NCBI GenBank assembly: GCA_973895155.1
Contig: OZ316896.1
Coordinates: 14,012,001-14,076,000, forward strand
Source of the DNA: Marsupella aquatica
Taxonomy: Eukaryota; Marchantiophyta
Length of the DNA: 64,000 nucleotides
Direction of reading: 5' to 3'
The stretch's first letter is position 1; every line of letters begins with the position of its first letter. The notes beneath the pieces were generated by a model. The model ran no database searches, was not told the DNA's origin, and saw nothing but the letters and a program-made list of their open reading frames with translations. This document shows, one piece after another, positions 22,401 through 34,620 of the stretch. The position numbers and the translations under genes are program-made.

Positions 22401-23350
22401 TTTACAATTACACATACATCACTAACTGTCTCTCTATGTCATGCCCCTCCACTTCAGATGAACAGAATTGAATTGAGCACCGTTTATAATGCACGGGTCT
22501 CACTTCGATGTCAGTGCTATCCAAGCTCATGCTTCCCTCTGGATGATCTGGTCATCTAACTTTAATCGAAAGTCGAGTACCGTACATTGGACAAATCTGT
22601 TCGAGCTGCAATCATGGGACGGACTAGTCAGATAGCACTGAATTGAAGGCCCCAATTGACACTACAAGGATCACCTTACTCAGGCTTACACGCAAGCAAG
22701 ATCAATTGGACTGATCCGTCCAGTAGCCACCCTACAACGAATCTACTGTAGAGCTCTATAGACCAACGGACCAACTCCACGAGAAAATTGGGAACGAGAC
22801 AGGAGTGGTGGAGACTGTAGACTCACTGTAGTCTCAGCTTTTTTACTACGCACACTCAACTTTTTATAACGCAAATCGGACGAACGAATGTAACTGTCCT
22901 TACTAGGGCGATGTTTGGCTTTCGTCCATGAAGGAATGGTTTCGTCCTTGAAGGAATGTTTTATATTATTGAAAAAAAATTAAATTTATTTTTTCAATAA
23001 GCTTTACAGGGACTAATGGTTAATGCCATACTACCAATCTTTATCTCAACAAATTATGGATATGAATTTGGTAGTCTCTAACTTTTTGTGTTCATAATCC
23101 CTAATTGTGGAGTTAAGGTCCACCGAATGCTGAGTTTTGAGACACCCTATTGTGTCACCTAGGTCCAACTCACATATAACTGTCATGAGTTTACCGGCCG
23201 TGAGCTATTCACAAAATGATCAGTGAAAAAGGTAGATCTTGTTTGACAACAATTTTTGCTACCTTGCAACTTTCATTATGAAGTTTAAGGTTGGGACCTA
23301 AAGGGCTAAGAAAGTTCGCAGACTCTTACCTTTGGAACTCCTAGTTTTTT
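19441..23350. other. Intergenic DNA, no gene seen
   Basis: Several open frames of 60-170 codons occur (for example 19498-19848 plus, 21688-22209 minus), but none shows a signal peptide, known motif or splice-bounded structure that I can support. Composition is mixed, with short degenerate repeats. The conceptual 173-residue minus ORF has no recognisable domain. Confidence 0.5.
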
Positions 23351-23353
23351 TGC

Positions 23354-23468
23354 TATCAGGCCTGGCATGGGAGGGGGTCAGACATATTTCTCTTGCTCAC
23401 TTATATGTTATATCAGGCCTGGCATGGGAGGGGGTCAGGCATATTTATCTTGCTCACTTATATGTTAC
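23354..23468. repeat. 57-bp tandem duplication
   Basis: TATCAGGCCTGGCATGGGAG through TTGCTCACTTATATGTTA is present twice in direct succession, with two or three differences (CAGACATATTTCT versus CAGGCATATTTAT). Confidence 0.9.
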
Positions 23469-23469
23469 C

Positions 23470-26400
23470 GTGATTGAGGGCCAGAAAAAATAAAGGTCTC
23501 ACTTGCAAGTTGGCTCTTAAACATGACTTTGAAGTGTCATGGTTCACGTTTATCTCTGTTTTTTCCCCTCCCATCTGTTATGGATTGAACTCCGTGCATT
23601 TTCCATGTACGAATCTTTACCTACCGTACTCTCACAAAATATCCTGGGATTTCACCCACTATTGACTAGACAGCTCCCAATGAGGACAAGAGATAGAAAG
23701 GTCTGTACGTGAAATCTAAAGATGAATCTTTGAAATTTGTAAACAAGTTACTAAAGTGCTATAGTTTAAGAAAACCCTTTCAGCCTACAATATATCCCTA
23801 CAGGTGCACAGTCATTCTACTGTAAGTAAATGGGAAAAGTTCTTTTGGACATCATATCCCACTTGCGTAATTAGTTAAGACACTCATGTGTACCATTAGC
23901 TCATCACACATGATATTAGTATATTTTAGTGTCCCCAAGCTCATCACACTGACGATGGTCTATTTTATCTCTAACGTTTTCCTCTTTCTAGGATTTTGGG
24001 TTTACTTTTGGCCTTCGTCGAGTTTGGTGTTTTTCCTCTCTCGACCTTTTTTTGTTTTTTATTCATTGTACACTGTTTAGCCTCTGATAATAAATTGGTA
24101 CTTTTGTCCTGTTTTACTAATAATTCGCAAAAAAGGAACCTACTTTAAGGCCTCTAGTATAATTCACAAAACAAAGTGGAAATGATGAACCGAAACAGCC
24201 AGGAATCTTTTTTGTGCACATCTCTCCCTTTCTGTTCAAGGAACGGGTAACCAAGGCTAGTAGAACTAACCACAAAATAGTTTATTGTAATGTAAGGGCA
24301 GATCGGTGTGAGGGTGTAACCTGAAGGAGGGAGTATAGGGGTGCAGCACACAGAACCACCCGTGATGTGATACCGCTTGTACTGTCAACTCTCCATAAGT
24401 GCAATCCCTGGGTGTGTGCACAGCCAGCACTTTTGCAGTTTTTCTCCACTGCACTAAATGAGAAATACCTAAGTGCAAGATCCCTCTATAAGTGTATGTA
24501 TGTAGTTAAAATGACAAGACCATTAGCTGCACAGATAACACTCATCAATAAGGGCTAAAGGTTTCCCTTAGAGTAAACGTTGCAGTTTTGCAGCAGCTAG
24601 TAATGTCTGATGTAACCCCCACCCCCCCCCCCCCACATGTGGCATCTATCAATGAGGAATGGAGGGGATTCTCGCTCACATTGAATTACAGCTTCAACAG
24701 GACAGTGAATAACACATTGAATGTCTATCAAGCACTCGACTAGGGCACAGAATCTAATATGCATGCAGCACTCTGAGTGAGGCGGTTGAAGCACCCTCCC
24801 ATATTTTTTTCGAAGAAACCTGACAAAACAAGGAACCTGTCTAAGAGGAGACAGGAGAGACAAACCCCCAAAAAAGGGGGCAAAAAGAGGAGAGGAAAGA
24901 GGAACACCAAACCTACTGTCTAGATGGAGGAGTAAGGAAAGGATGACCTCAAGAAGCGGAGAGCACCCTCCCATAATTGCAAACTCCTTGGAAATACTTG
25001 CACTTATGTCCTAGGGCAATCCACACACACAAGTGCAACCTGGAGGCTTCTTGTCGAGGTCTTGCATTTAGAGAGAGTCGACTGTATGCAAAAAATAGAA
25101 ACACATTAAAAACAAGGCTATGCATGGGAAGCAAGACTTGTTTGCAAGAAATTTAATCGAATTGAATCAAGAAAAGGTAAGGCATGGGCATCAAGACTTG
25201 TAGGCGAAAAACATAAAAGGGTTTAAACAAGAACACGTGGGGCACTCTGTTATTCTTCCCATTCTAGAGAAATGAACTTTAGTAAGTGACCTTGTTGGTA
25301 AACCAAGGTGAACACGTTTTCTTAAACTTTGGGACAAATGACATTAGCAGCTTGTGAGAGACAGCCAATCTGTGAGCTCAACCAAGTGAAGTGCAAATGA
25401 AGGTGCTTAGGTGACTCACCATGGCAGATGGAGGACGTCATACGGATGGAGAAAAGGTGTTCCTAGGACTGTAGGCTGTGGACTCACTGTAGGCCAAATT
25501 CGATCACTACCCAATGCCAAAGGGCTTGCAAGAGGAAGAGGATTTCCTGAAAGAGAAAGGAGCCTTTATCTGAACATTGTCATAGACATTTCAACCAGGG
25601 TGAGAGGATCTAGATGGCACGCTGCTGGATTTGGAGATTGTTGCGTGTTGCACTTTGGGACCGGAGTGCACAATGTCAATCTTCAATGTTGCAAGAACTT
25701 GGTCTGGTTGTTCCGGATGTCGTGACAGATGACGTAGCAAATACAAGCTTTGATGGAGGAGACTACAAGAGTCATAAATGGTGAAGTCTGGATGCACTCG
25801 GGCCAAAAGGTTACCTGGTGAATATTGTCGGGGGCCTTTTTGTGAGAGAGAGCCTATTGTGCCAGAGCAGCTGCTCAAGCGAGATACTACTGTAGGTTTG
25901 TCACATATGAGATCTGGCACCATGGACACAAAGCGGGTATGGCAGACCTTGTTCTTGCCAACTTGGAAGCTCACTTTTTGGTTTACACCTGTGACCTGAT
26001 GGATTTTATATAAGTTACACACTCTCATGGAATTACAGATTCCTGCTTCTTTCTCATTAGCAATTGTTGCAATACTCTATTGTGGAAGGAAATACTGATC
26101 AGTGAATGAGAAAAGTATTGATTGATTGTTACTTCAAGTTTTGGTGTCTCATACGTGGTGGGTGAAATAAAGTAGACGTACGAAAGAATAAGTCAGGGAA
26201 TAGGTTTAAGAAACCACATCATGGAGTAACAAAATAAACTATGGCAAGTCTAGATTGAAGCATGAGCCATAGCCACTAGCACATACAGACCAAATTGCTC
26301 TACATCTTGTCAATGAATGGGCTCCGGATCAAACACCAAAAGCTCCCTAGCAAATTGTAGTAAGTTCACATCAACTCCTCGGTGCATTTGGTCAGCACTC

Positions 26401-26680
26401 TCACAAACTAGAAAAGTCGATACAGTTCCTGGTCCCACATTATGACCGTTCAACTCTGTAAGAGAGGATCAATTACTTGCTATCATGTTGCACTTCTAGT
26501 CTGATGAAGCTGAACTGAACGGTTGGCTACAGGTTGAGGTAGCACTGTGACATTCAATGTACAAATTGATTGAACAAGCTACTGTAACAGAAACACCCAA
26601 TTGTTGGTGATGAATCTATGAGTGAATGAATGTCATAACACAAAACAACAGAGACATTGTGCATCCTGAAGAAATCATGT
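23470..26680. other. Intergenic DNA, no gene seen
   Basis: AT-rich sequence with no supported gene. A C-rich homopolymer run lies near 24620-24635. Two similar purine-rich phrases (AGGCTATGCATGGGAAGCAA and AAGGCATGGGCATCAA) sit near 25110 and 25170. Confidence 0.5.
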
Positions 26681-26684
26681 TCAG

Positions 26685-27068
26685 ACCATTGTCGGTCTTG
26701 AAGTCTGGCAACAGATTGCCTGACCAAGCCACAGTGGCATAGGGGTCAGGATGCATTCATTTGGAGGGAGCCCCGGCCCAATTGAGTGGGTGATATATGG
26801 GCTTCCCATCAGTCAAGATAGCAAAACATCCGTGCCTGGTGATCTTTATGCTGTCTTGCAATAATCGACAAGACATTCTTTAGCATTTTGACCTTGTGGG
26901 ACACGGTGGGCTCGAATGCAAGCAAGTCATTGCCATTGACAATGATCGAGTCACCCTACAGCTAGTCTGAAAATGATGATCACCTTTCTGTATTCGGCCA
27001 AGTAGAGATGCGCCCAGCCGTTGGCGCTGGCCTGCATGAGAGTGGTGCCCTTGCTCTCGGGGGAGTAA
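26685..27068 (-). pseudogene. AIM24-family (PF01987-type) gene fragment, frameshifted
   Basis: Reading the minus strand in shifting frames gives KGTTLMQASANGWAHLYLAE (about 27050-26990), GDSIIVNGNDLLAFEPTV (about 26965-26910), TRHGCFAILTDGKP (about 26860-26815) and DPYATVAWSGNLLPDFKTD (about 26750-26695). This is the order of the AIM24/TRAP-like beta domain, whose hallmark is a VDNDALLAF-like strand followed by ATVAWSGNL. A one-base shift separates LAVG from GDSII, a further shift and apparent deletion follow KMLK, and stops occur. The left edge TATATTACAG at 27069-27078 looks like a genuine 3' splice site, so an exon decayed in place. AIM24 proteins are mitochondrial or of unclear function; this copy is surely inactive. 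Confidence 0.7.
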
Positions 27069-27078
27069 CTGTAATATA

Positions 27079-28012
27079 TGTAACAGAGACAATTATTATA
27101 GACAGACATCTTTACTAGCTAGCGCCAGAGATTTTCTACACACGAAGGCATCATTTGATAATAGCTCAAAAATGCTTGCAACAAAAATCCCTCACAAGAG
27201 CAACAGAAGAAACTTATAAATCTTATTTGAGTAAGTGTTTGCAATTCTTGAGTGTTTGGATCTGGAATGTTATGCTCTCTCAAGCTGATCCCTCATCTAG
27301 TATAAGCCATCTCTAGTGCATCTCCATTGACAACTAAGGATAGTCAATGAACTTGTTCTTTCCCTGAAGATGAGATTGTCTTGCTGATTGAGTCTTCATC
27401 CCTTTACTAAGCGCAGACACTACCTATTTAGTGGTTCGCCAAGAGGCAACAGTTTGTTGTACAAAACGTTATGACCAAAGAAACCGTTAGTTCCTCTATA
27501 TTTATATACCAATGTTCATGCTCAAAACTACCGTTCACGGTGTCAAAACTATATAAAAATTATGGCACAAAAGTTTATTCCTCTTTAGACCCCAATTGTC
27601 ATGCTCAAACTAACTTGAACGGTGTTAAATTGTACTTTGACTTGGACGTGTAGAATTGACAAACTATCAATAAAGGAGCACATCATAGCTAGGGTTTCAT
27701 GCATCTTCCAAAGTACTCCCTAGAAGATTGTGAATGTGGGGATTGACCAAAGGTTAATATCCTCACATAGAGTGATGTGAGCGAAAAGGTATACTCTTGC
27801 TATCAATGCAACACACACACTTTGGTCATTTGAATGCTCTTAACAATGATGAGGAGTTTGACATATTATAAATTTTGATTGAACCGCCTTAGACCATTAG
27901 AGGACGCTATGTTCTTTTCTGGTAGTAATAAGGTCAGCAACTGTGGTGTGGAAAGACATTTTATTGAATTGGAACTTATTCTGGGGTTTTTCTAACTTTT
28001 TGAAGCAAAAGA
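27079..28012. other. Intergenic DNA, no gene seen
   Basis: AT-rich stretch. A diverged doubled phrase appears near 27505-27610 (CATGCTCAAAACTACCGTTC and CATGCTCAAACTAACTTGAA). No coding frame is supported. Confidence 0.5.
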
Positions 28013-28960
28013 TAACGCTTTTTGAAGCGTCCACTCTAATCAGACGCTTTGTGAAGCGGCCGTCTCAAACTACTTTGTTGAAGGAAATTCTAATTCCAGT
28101 CGCAACTAATCCACTATGCTTTGTCAAGCGTTCCTCATAACACAAGACGCTTCGTGAAGTGTCCACAGTCCGAAGATAAGATGGACCCGACGCCTATTAG
28201 AAGCGTTCGTGTTCGACGACAAAGAAGGGATGACACTTTTTGAAGCATCCATCAAGTATGGACACCTGACCTAAGTATCCATCGCCCAAGCTGTCCGCCA
28301 TATCTTGAAGACCAAGACGCTTTGTGAAGTGTCCCTTACCAAAGCCGCGACAGAGTACTGCCACTACTGAAACATCTTGAAAACTTGGACGCTTTGAAAA
28401 ACGTCCACATGAGAAGCGACACTTTGTGAGGCATCCATCCGTGGGAGACAAGAAGAAGCAACATTTTTGAAGCGTCCATAGCATAGACGCCTAAAGTGAA
28501 GCGTCTACTAAACAGAAGCAATATCGATACTGACGCTAACTCAAGCGTCCACTCGAAAGGCCCGAAAAATAGATGCTGCTATGAGATTTCTGACGACGCT
28601 TTTTGAAGCGTCCAAAAATTCCTTTGTATCAAAATTTTTGAAGCATCCACCAAACTCCCGACGCTTAGAAAAATTTCCAGTTTTCCACTTTTATAACAAT
28701 GCGACACTTTTGTTTATTTATTTGAGGCATCTAGAAGTCTCAAAAAAGTCTTCAACTTTACCAGCATAGAGATTATATGTAGTAGAGTAGTCTGGAAAAG
28801 TTTCACTTCATCTTGCTTTCTAGTTTAGAAGTTAAAATTAGGATAAGATCCTTGTTTATCAGTTTTAGTGAAAACACAGAAGCTTTGCAAAGCGTCCACC
28901 CCAAAATCAAGACGCTTTCAGAAGCGTCCATTACAATTATGACATTTCTAGCGACATCCA
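28013..28960. repeat. Array of about twenty short palindromes (GACGCTT..AAGCGTC)
   Basis: The best unit, GACGCTTTTTGAAGCGTCCA (for example near 28595), is a 7-bp stem with a 3-base loop followed by CCA. Exact or decayed copies occur near 28014, 28042, 28118, 28146, 28190, 28231, 28316, 28389, 28420, 28461, 28487, 28531, 28595, 28633, 28660, 28881 and 28911. They are separated by about 15-40 bp of mostly unrelated AT-richer DNA (a larger gap around 28700-28880). Substitutions often leave a recognisable arm on the other side. The palindrome is retained while spacers differ, unlike an ordinary minisatellite. No uniform spacer length, leader or cas genes: this is not a CRISPR. Confidence 0.85.
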
Positions 28961-30255
28961 TTTCCAATACTTCACTTTTTCCATTTCTTCTAGGCTTATC
29001 TTTTTAGATATTTGAGGTCTGAAAAGACATGTCTCTTCAACACCTCCTTTGTGTTAGAATTCTAATCCTATAAGACCCCTTGGATTACCAGTTTTATGGG
29101 GGACAAAACTTTATTTGGTAAGAGAATTCTGGATAGGTTCCATTCATTTTAACAAGAAAGTCTTGTATGGAAGTAAAATATATGTTACAATTTGTGAATG
29201 AATTCATGAGATTCCTTTTGGTGACTAAGTTTTAACCACAAGCTTCTGAGATTCCATTTAAACTCACTGCTAGGCCTGCTTGTTGTGACAAGATTCACTA
29301 GCTAATACAAGCTTAGATATTTGAATTGGAGGAGCAAAATTCTATTTTTAGAGTATCAAAGTATCATTGTTTTACCTTGGTATATGTATTAGAGTTTGAT
29401 TTGAATTGCAAATCGCTGATAATCAACCATGTTGACGGCATTATAATATATATCTCAGTAAAACCAACCAAAAATGTACTTTGGGTTTGGTGAGCAAAGA
29501 ATTCTCTATTTCACATCTTTATGTCCCAAAAGGAGAGTGAATTTGTTAGGATACTTTTAATCTTGGCCTATGTTAAGACCATAGTTTGTCAAAAGGAGTG
29601 ACAATAGCAAATTAAAACAAATCTATTCACAAATTAGACTTCCTTTTGATTCAACAACTCAAGAGTTATATTTTCCTTGTGTTTTGTTAATTTTATCATT
29701 TCTAGAAAATTGAGAGTTGTGAGCAAGAGCTCTAAATTACTCAAATCTGTTAATTCATTCAATCTTTTCCCAATCTATTCTTAAAGGAACCGAATTCCGA
29801 GTTTATAAAAATATATTGTTACTTTGTGTTCTTTTGGCCATACGACACATGGCATTGGGTAACATTCTTGATAAATATAACCATTAAAACATAACAAATG
29901 ATGATAAATATAATAGTGCCACAAACTAATATAATAAATTTGATCATTAGAGCCATTATTTTTGACAAAAAATCATAGCAGCTCACCTGGCGCTAATCAA
30001 CATATGTTCTTTAGGTTATACTCATTTTTGTTCATATTCCAATAGTAGCACCCAACGCCACCAAAGAATCCTCTTTGGTGAGATCTCATTTACATAGATA
30101 TTTCTTTATTACTTGCAAAATTGTATGGCCTTCTAAAATATATTTACCCACGACAGCAAATACAAGAGTTAAAATGGTAATACTATTAGTGAAATAGGTG
30201 GTATAGAAGTATACAATTAAAGCTAATAAACTCAAAATAATGTTTCTCTAGAGGT
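28961..30255. other. AT-rich intergenic DNA, no gene seen
   Basis: Very AT-rich, no open frame of note, no recognisable repeat boundary. Confidence 0.6.
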
Positions 30256-30257
30256 TT

Positions 30258-30970
30258 GGCCAGTGTCACGTTACTACCTTTTGGCGCTAGTAATGTTTTT
30301 TTTTGTTTTTTTACAATTTTTGTGTAAGATTTCTCTTATAAATTTCTCAAAATGGTGCCATTCTGATGGGTCCAAGTCAGTGTGACATTACTAGCTCCTG
30401 ACACTAGTAATGATCATTTATTTTTAATGCCCAATTCGTTTAATTTTTTCTCATCTATACACTCAACATGATATTATTGCAAAGGGTCCAAGCAAGTGTG
30501 AGAGCTAGTAATGTTCATTCATTTTATAGCCTTTTTGGCTTAATTTTTCTAGACACTCAAAATAGAGTTATTTTGGAGTATTCAACTGGTGTGATATTAC
30601 TAGCTCGCGGCGTTAGCAAAGTTTCTTCACTTTTGTTACCTTTTTGTCTATTTTTTTTATGTAACATGCTCAAAATATTGTCATTCTTGAGGGTCCAGGT
30701 GGGTGACATTACTAGCTCTTGACACTAATAATAGTTTATCATAAATTTTTGTTACTCGTTGCTTACTATTTTTGTACACGTTTGCTCTGAATATAGTTAT
30801 TTTGAAGTGTCTTGGTGATTTTGAATATTATCAACTCTAGGCACTAGTAATATTTTTAAACATTTTATATTAATTTTAGCTCAAGTTTATATGATTTTTT
30901 AAAAGTAATATTTTTTGTAGATGGGATCAAGCCAAGTAGGATATAACCAGGTCCCAATGCTAATAATATT
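30258..30970. repeat. About 114-bp tandem repeat carrying a CATTACTAG..CTAGTAATG palindrome
   Basis: The phrase GTGACATTACTAGCTCCTGA followed by CACTAGTAATG recurs near 30268, 30380, 30490 (deleted copy), 30590, 30703, 30820 and 30935. T-rich DNA containing CTCAAAAT lies between. The two arms CATTACTAG and CTAGTAATG are self-complementary, so each unit can fold into a hairpin. Copies to the right are progressively degenerate. Confidence 0.8.
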
Positions 30971-32530
30971 TTTATCTTTTTTTAATATATTTTGCTTATT
31001 TTTTATGGGTTTATGTTTATTATTTCTTGTAATTCAGACTTTTGCCAAATTTTTCATAAAAATGATGGATGTCTCTACACATGAATGTATTATTTGATAA
31101 TAGCATCAATCAATACATTAAAAAAATATGATTTATGATAAGGCATGGCCCTATGATACGTTTTACATAAGATTTTAGGACTATTGATATGAGGATTAGG
31201 TACTAAATTAGGGATTATATCATATTAAGATTTAATCTTTCTTGCATCTGAAACTATTATGAGATTTGTTTTCATATTTAATCCAATGAGTTTAATCTTC
31301 ATGACATTTGAACACATTAAATTAGGCCAATTTATACAGTTGAGCATAGCATTACTATCATATTTTTGTTTTTTAATGCTATATATTTTGGGATCACAAG
31401 AGAGCTTTAAACTTTGAACTTAGAGTAGCCCAAAACTTTTCTCATTTTATTAAGCACCTCACATTCTTATGAGAATAATTTAGAAATAATTCTAATTTTT
31501 TTGTGAAGATAACAACAACACACATTTATAAAATCAACAACTTAAAAAATATAATGATGTTTGTGGAGAGTATTCAAATTAATATTGTCCAAAAATCTCA
31601 TGCAAAACAAAGATTGAAATTAGAATTGGTTTTATAATTTTATCCCATTTGTCTGTCTATCTGTCACATGGATTCAGAAATTTTTGTTACTTATGTAAAA
31701 TTATATCCATACATTGATATTTATGTTCAAGAAGTTATAAAAAAATGAACTAAATTTTCCTATATTGAACGTTTTGTTTCTTTAGGAATTAGATTTAAGA
31801 AATCCTTCCACATGACTATTTTTTTGGCCAAAATTGTGCCCCTCACGTAAGCACTATTTTAATCATCTTGATGACGACGTATACTTTAAGTCTCCTCCTT
31901 AGAATGCAAAGAGGATCAGATCTGGCCAAATGCAAGAACAATACACTTGGTTTATAGAAGAAGTATATTACATTTTTATAGACGTTCAACAAATATAGAA
32001 TTTTGTTGTATGTTAATTATAAATCTTGCCAATATGTAAAGACTATGATGGTATTTTGGCTAGCTAGCCTAGGGAGGGGGTGTTAATGAAAACCCTTGCC
32101 AAAGTGCTAAATATCCACTGACAATTTGCAGTTTACATGTCTTCCAATAAATCCTGCACATTTTGTTTGCCTATCATGTGATGTAATTTGCTAATTATAA
32201 CCCTTGCAACTAATATGAAGACATATCATTGTATTTTGGCTAGTGCTCTCGGGGGAATCTTTAGTTCTTGGGAAACACCGAGCTCTTGTTTTTCCTATCT
32301 TGGAAGAAACTTTTTCAAAATATGTCTTTTCTCACCTCACATTACCCTTGCGATCCCCTTTGTCGATCAATTTCTCTCACCGTTATCCTCTAAAATATCT
32401 CTCACAGCCTTTGTCCCACTCTACGATGAGCGGCTTCCTCACACTAAGCCTCGAATCGGCCTATCCTCTTTCCACATAACTTACTTCCCAAGTCAAGTCA
32501 TAGATTGCAATTTCCAATGAATCCTACAAT
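30971..32530. other. AT-rich intergenic DNA, no gene seen
   Basis: One of the most AT-rich parts of the window. A phrase GTATTTTGGCTAG occurs twice (near 32051 and 32232), each time after a similar ATGAAGAC/ACTATGATG context, suggesting an old duplication. No gene is supported. Confidence 0.55.
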
Positions 32531-32538
32531 TAGATAAG

Positions 32539-33027
32539 TCAATTATAGAAAACAAAGACTATGATCTTAAGATTTACCATAGATGATATAATCACAGGCT
32601 CTGGCATCCTAAGCATAACATTGTATCTTTCATCTCCATACTTTCTAACTAAAACATCTCTACAATCAACCTTCTTACGACATACCACTCTAATGTCAAT
32701 AGATGAAGGAAAATCAAACACATTATTAGGAAGCCTATTCAAATCTAACTCCGGTACATTTACGGATTGTCTATTAAAATCCATCTAATATAAAATAAAA
32801 ATAGTTACATTCCATTCATTTCCATAAACAACAATCGGGTATACAAATGGTGCATCGCTATTCATAACTGTTTTCATTAACTCAAATCCAAAATAATAAA
32901 TAAGATGTATTCTCATGGTATGCTTGCTAAGACAATGAATTCTAATTAAGAAAGGATTGACAAATGGCACAACAGGTGGGGGATAAACTCTAGGTACTCC
33001 ATTTATCATATTATTCATTATAAGCAC
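32539..33027 (-). pseudogene. Unrecognised 162-codon frame split by one TAG, with a TATA box upstream
   Basis: Two ORFs on the minus strand (33027-32785 and 32784-32539) are in the same frame, separated only by one TAG at 32785-32787. The conceptual product is not low-complexity, unlike other frames in this AT-rich region: it includes PRVYPPPVVPFVNPF, then DLNRLPNNVFDFPSS and RKKVDCRDVLVRKYG. A minus-strand TATA box (CTATAAATAA, 33230-33221) with a purine-rich leader lies about 200 bp upstream. I cannot name the family; a transposase N-terminus or a lineage-specific gene are both possible. Confidence 0.35.
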
Positions 33028-33220
33028 ACTAAATTGATCTCAAGACTAATAAACATAAAACATAAAATAATTCTAAGGCTAACAATCAAGTTAGTACCCA
33101 AACATGGAGGTAAATAATAAACAAGACATGTGCACAAGAGGGGAAGAGTTCCTTACAATGTTGCGAGTCCAACACGATAGATCAAACAATGCGAATGAAG
33201 AGAGTGTGCTCCTCTTCACT

Positions 33221-33230
33221 TTATTTATAG
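33221..33230 (-). promoter_or_regulatory. TATA box (minus strand)
   Basis: CACTATAAATAAAG on the minus strand matches the plant TATA consensus. A purine-rich stretch and then CACACTCTCTTC, resembling a start-site region, follow at about 30 bp. It could drive the 33027-32539 frame or be the promoter of an old LTR. Confidence 0.45.
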
Positions 33231-33338
33231 TGCCCCTTTGTGTTTTCCAAGAGGGCATGGATCGATGCCTTGACCCTTGGATGGAAGCCAAGTGGCAAGC
33301 ATCAAGCACCTATAAGTGTGCTAGTACTATTCATAGTT

Positions 33339-33600
33339 GGTGGAACTACTGTACGTAGTTGGTGGAATTATTACGCGTAATTGGTGGAACTACTATGCGT
33401 AATTGGTGCAACTACTATGCGTAGTTGGTGAAACTACTATGCGTAATTAGTATAACTACTATGCGTAGTTGGTGAAACTATTATGCGTAATTGGTGAAAC
33501 TACTATGCGTAATTGGTGCAACTACTATGCATAGTTGATGGAATTACTATGCATCTAGTTTGTAAAACTACTACGCATAAATGGTGGAACTACTGTGTAC
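33339..33600. repeat. 22-bp tandem repeat, about 12 units
   Basis: The unit GGTGGAACTACTATGCGTAA plus TT repeats head to tail with no gaps, with small changes (GTAATT versus GTAGTT, GTGCAA versus GTGAAA). AACTAC and GTAGTT within a unit are complementary around TATGC, so it is a third hairpin-forming array in this region. The 22-bp period is not a multiple of three, so it is not coding. Confidence 0.93.
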
Positions 33601-34620
33601 CATTGTAGAATGTACATAGTACATATAGAATATAACATATATGCTCTAATAGTACTACTATGAAGCTTTTAAGTAAAACCCTCTTCACATAAACTCAAAT
33701 AACACAATATGGATTCTAGCCTTCTAAAAGAAATCCCCACGACAGCGCCTGACTCTAGTAAACTAGTCCCATTACAACAAAGTAGGATTTTTTGAAGACA
33801 AAATGCGGTGGATCGTAAATATCATAGAAACTATATTTTTTGGCTCTTGAAAATAAATTTTGTTGTTGTTGTGAGCACAAAAACTCATGTTTTCTCTCTT
33901 GTTATGATTTTTTCTATTTTCTGTTTTGGGTCACAGAGGTCAGGCCCCTTTTATGTCGCCTACTTTTTTATGTCCATATCCATGTCTGGAGGTGAGATAT
34001 ATTGATCAGTGATCCCCTCTCCTCTGCTACTAATGTCTATTTCCTTACTTATCTCTAAGAGGCTTAATCCTTTCTCTAGAAGAAGATACAAACATGACAA
34101 TATTTTTTGCAGATTCTTGTACTTGTCCAAAAGACACTTGCTATTTGTGATTATATTAGATATTTCCATGGGACCAGAAAAGTGAACAGAAGAGTTTTGG
34201 GGCTTTGCTGAAAAATTTTCTTACTTCTTGCTCAATAAGCCTTAATATAGTTGTGCTGGCTTCATACATGGGATGCCTTCCTAATAGATAAAAAGTAGAG
34301 AATGCAGTTTGTGTGATTTTCCTTCCAAAAAACCATTATGTAACTTTTCTGGCTAATATTTTAATATAATTTATGCCCCAGATCATCACGTCATTCTCCT
34401 TTTTGACATCTTGGTACTCATTCTCAAGTTTTTCTCAAGTTCTTTCTTAAACTTCCTGGCCTGTCTTTTGTGCTCGTTAAGGTCTTTCTCCAGCCTCTTT
34501 ATTGCATCTATAATACGAGCCCTGCATTAATAAGAACAGGCAAAAAACTTGGGCTAACAGGCAAAAGAGGACGATCGCAGCCCTAAATAACACCCTAAAT
34601 AACACAACGACTGTCAATGA
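33601..34620. other. Intergenic DNA, no gene seen
   Basis: AT-rich, no supported gene. GAGCCCTGCATT near 34519 leads into the 55-bp array. Confidence 0.5.

Noticed and set aside
28013-28960. CRISPR-like repeat array
   Set aside because: Repeats are palindromic and degenerate, spacers are short and uneven, there are no cas genes, and the context is a plant nuclear genome.
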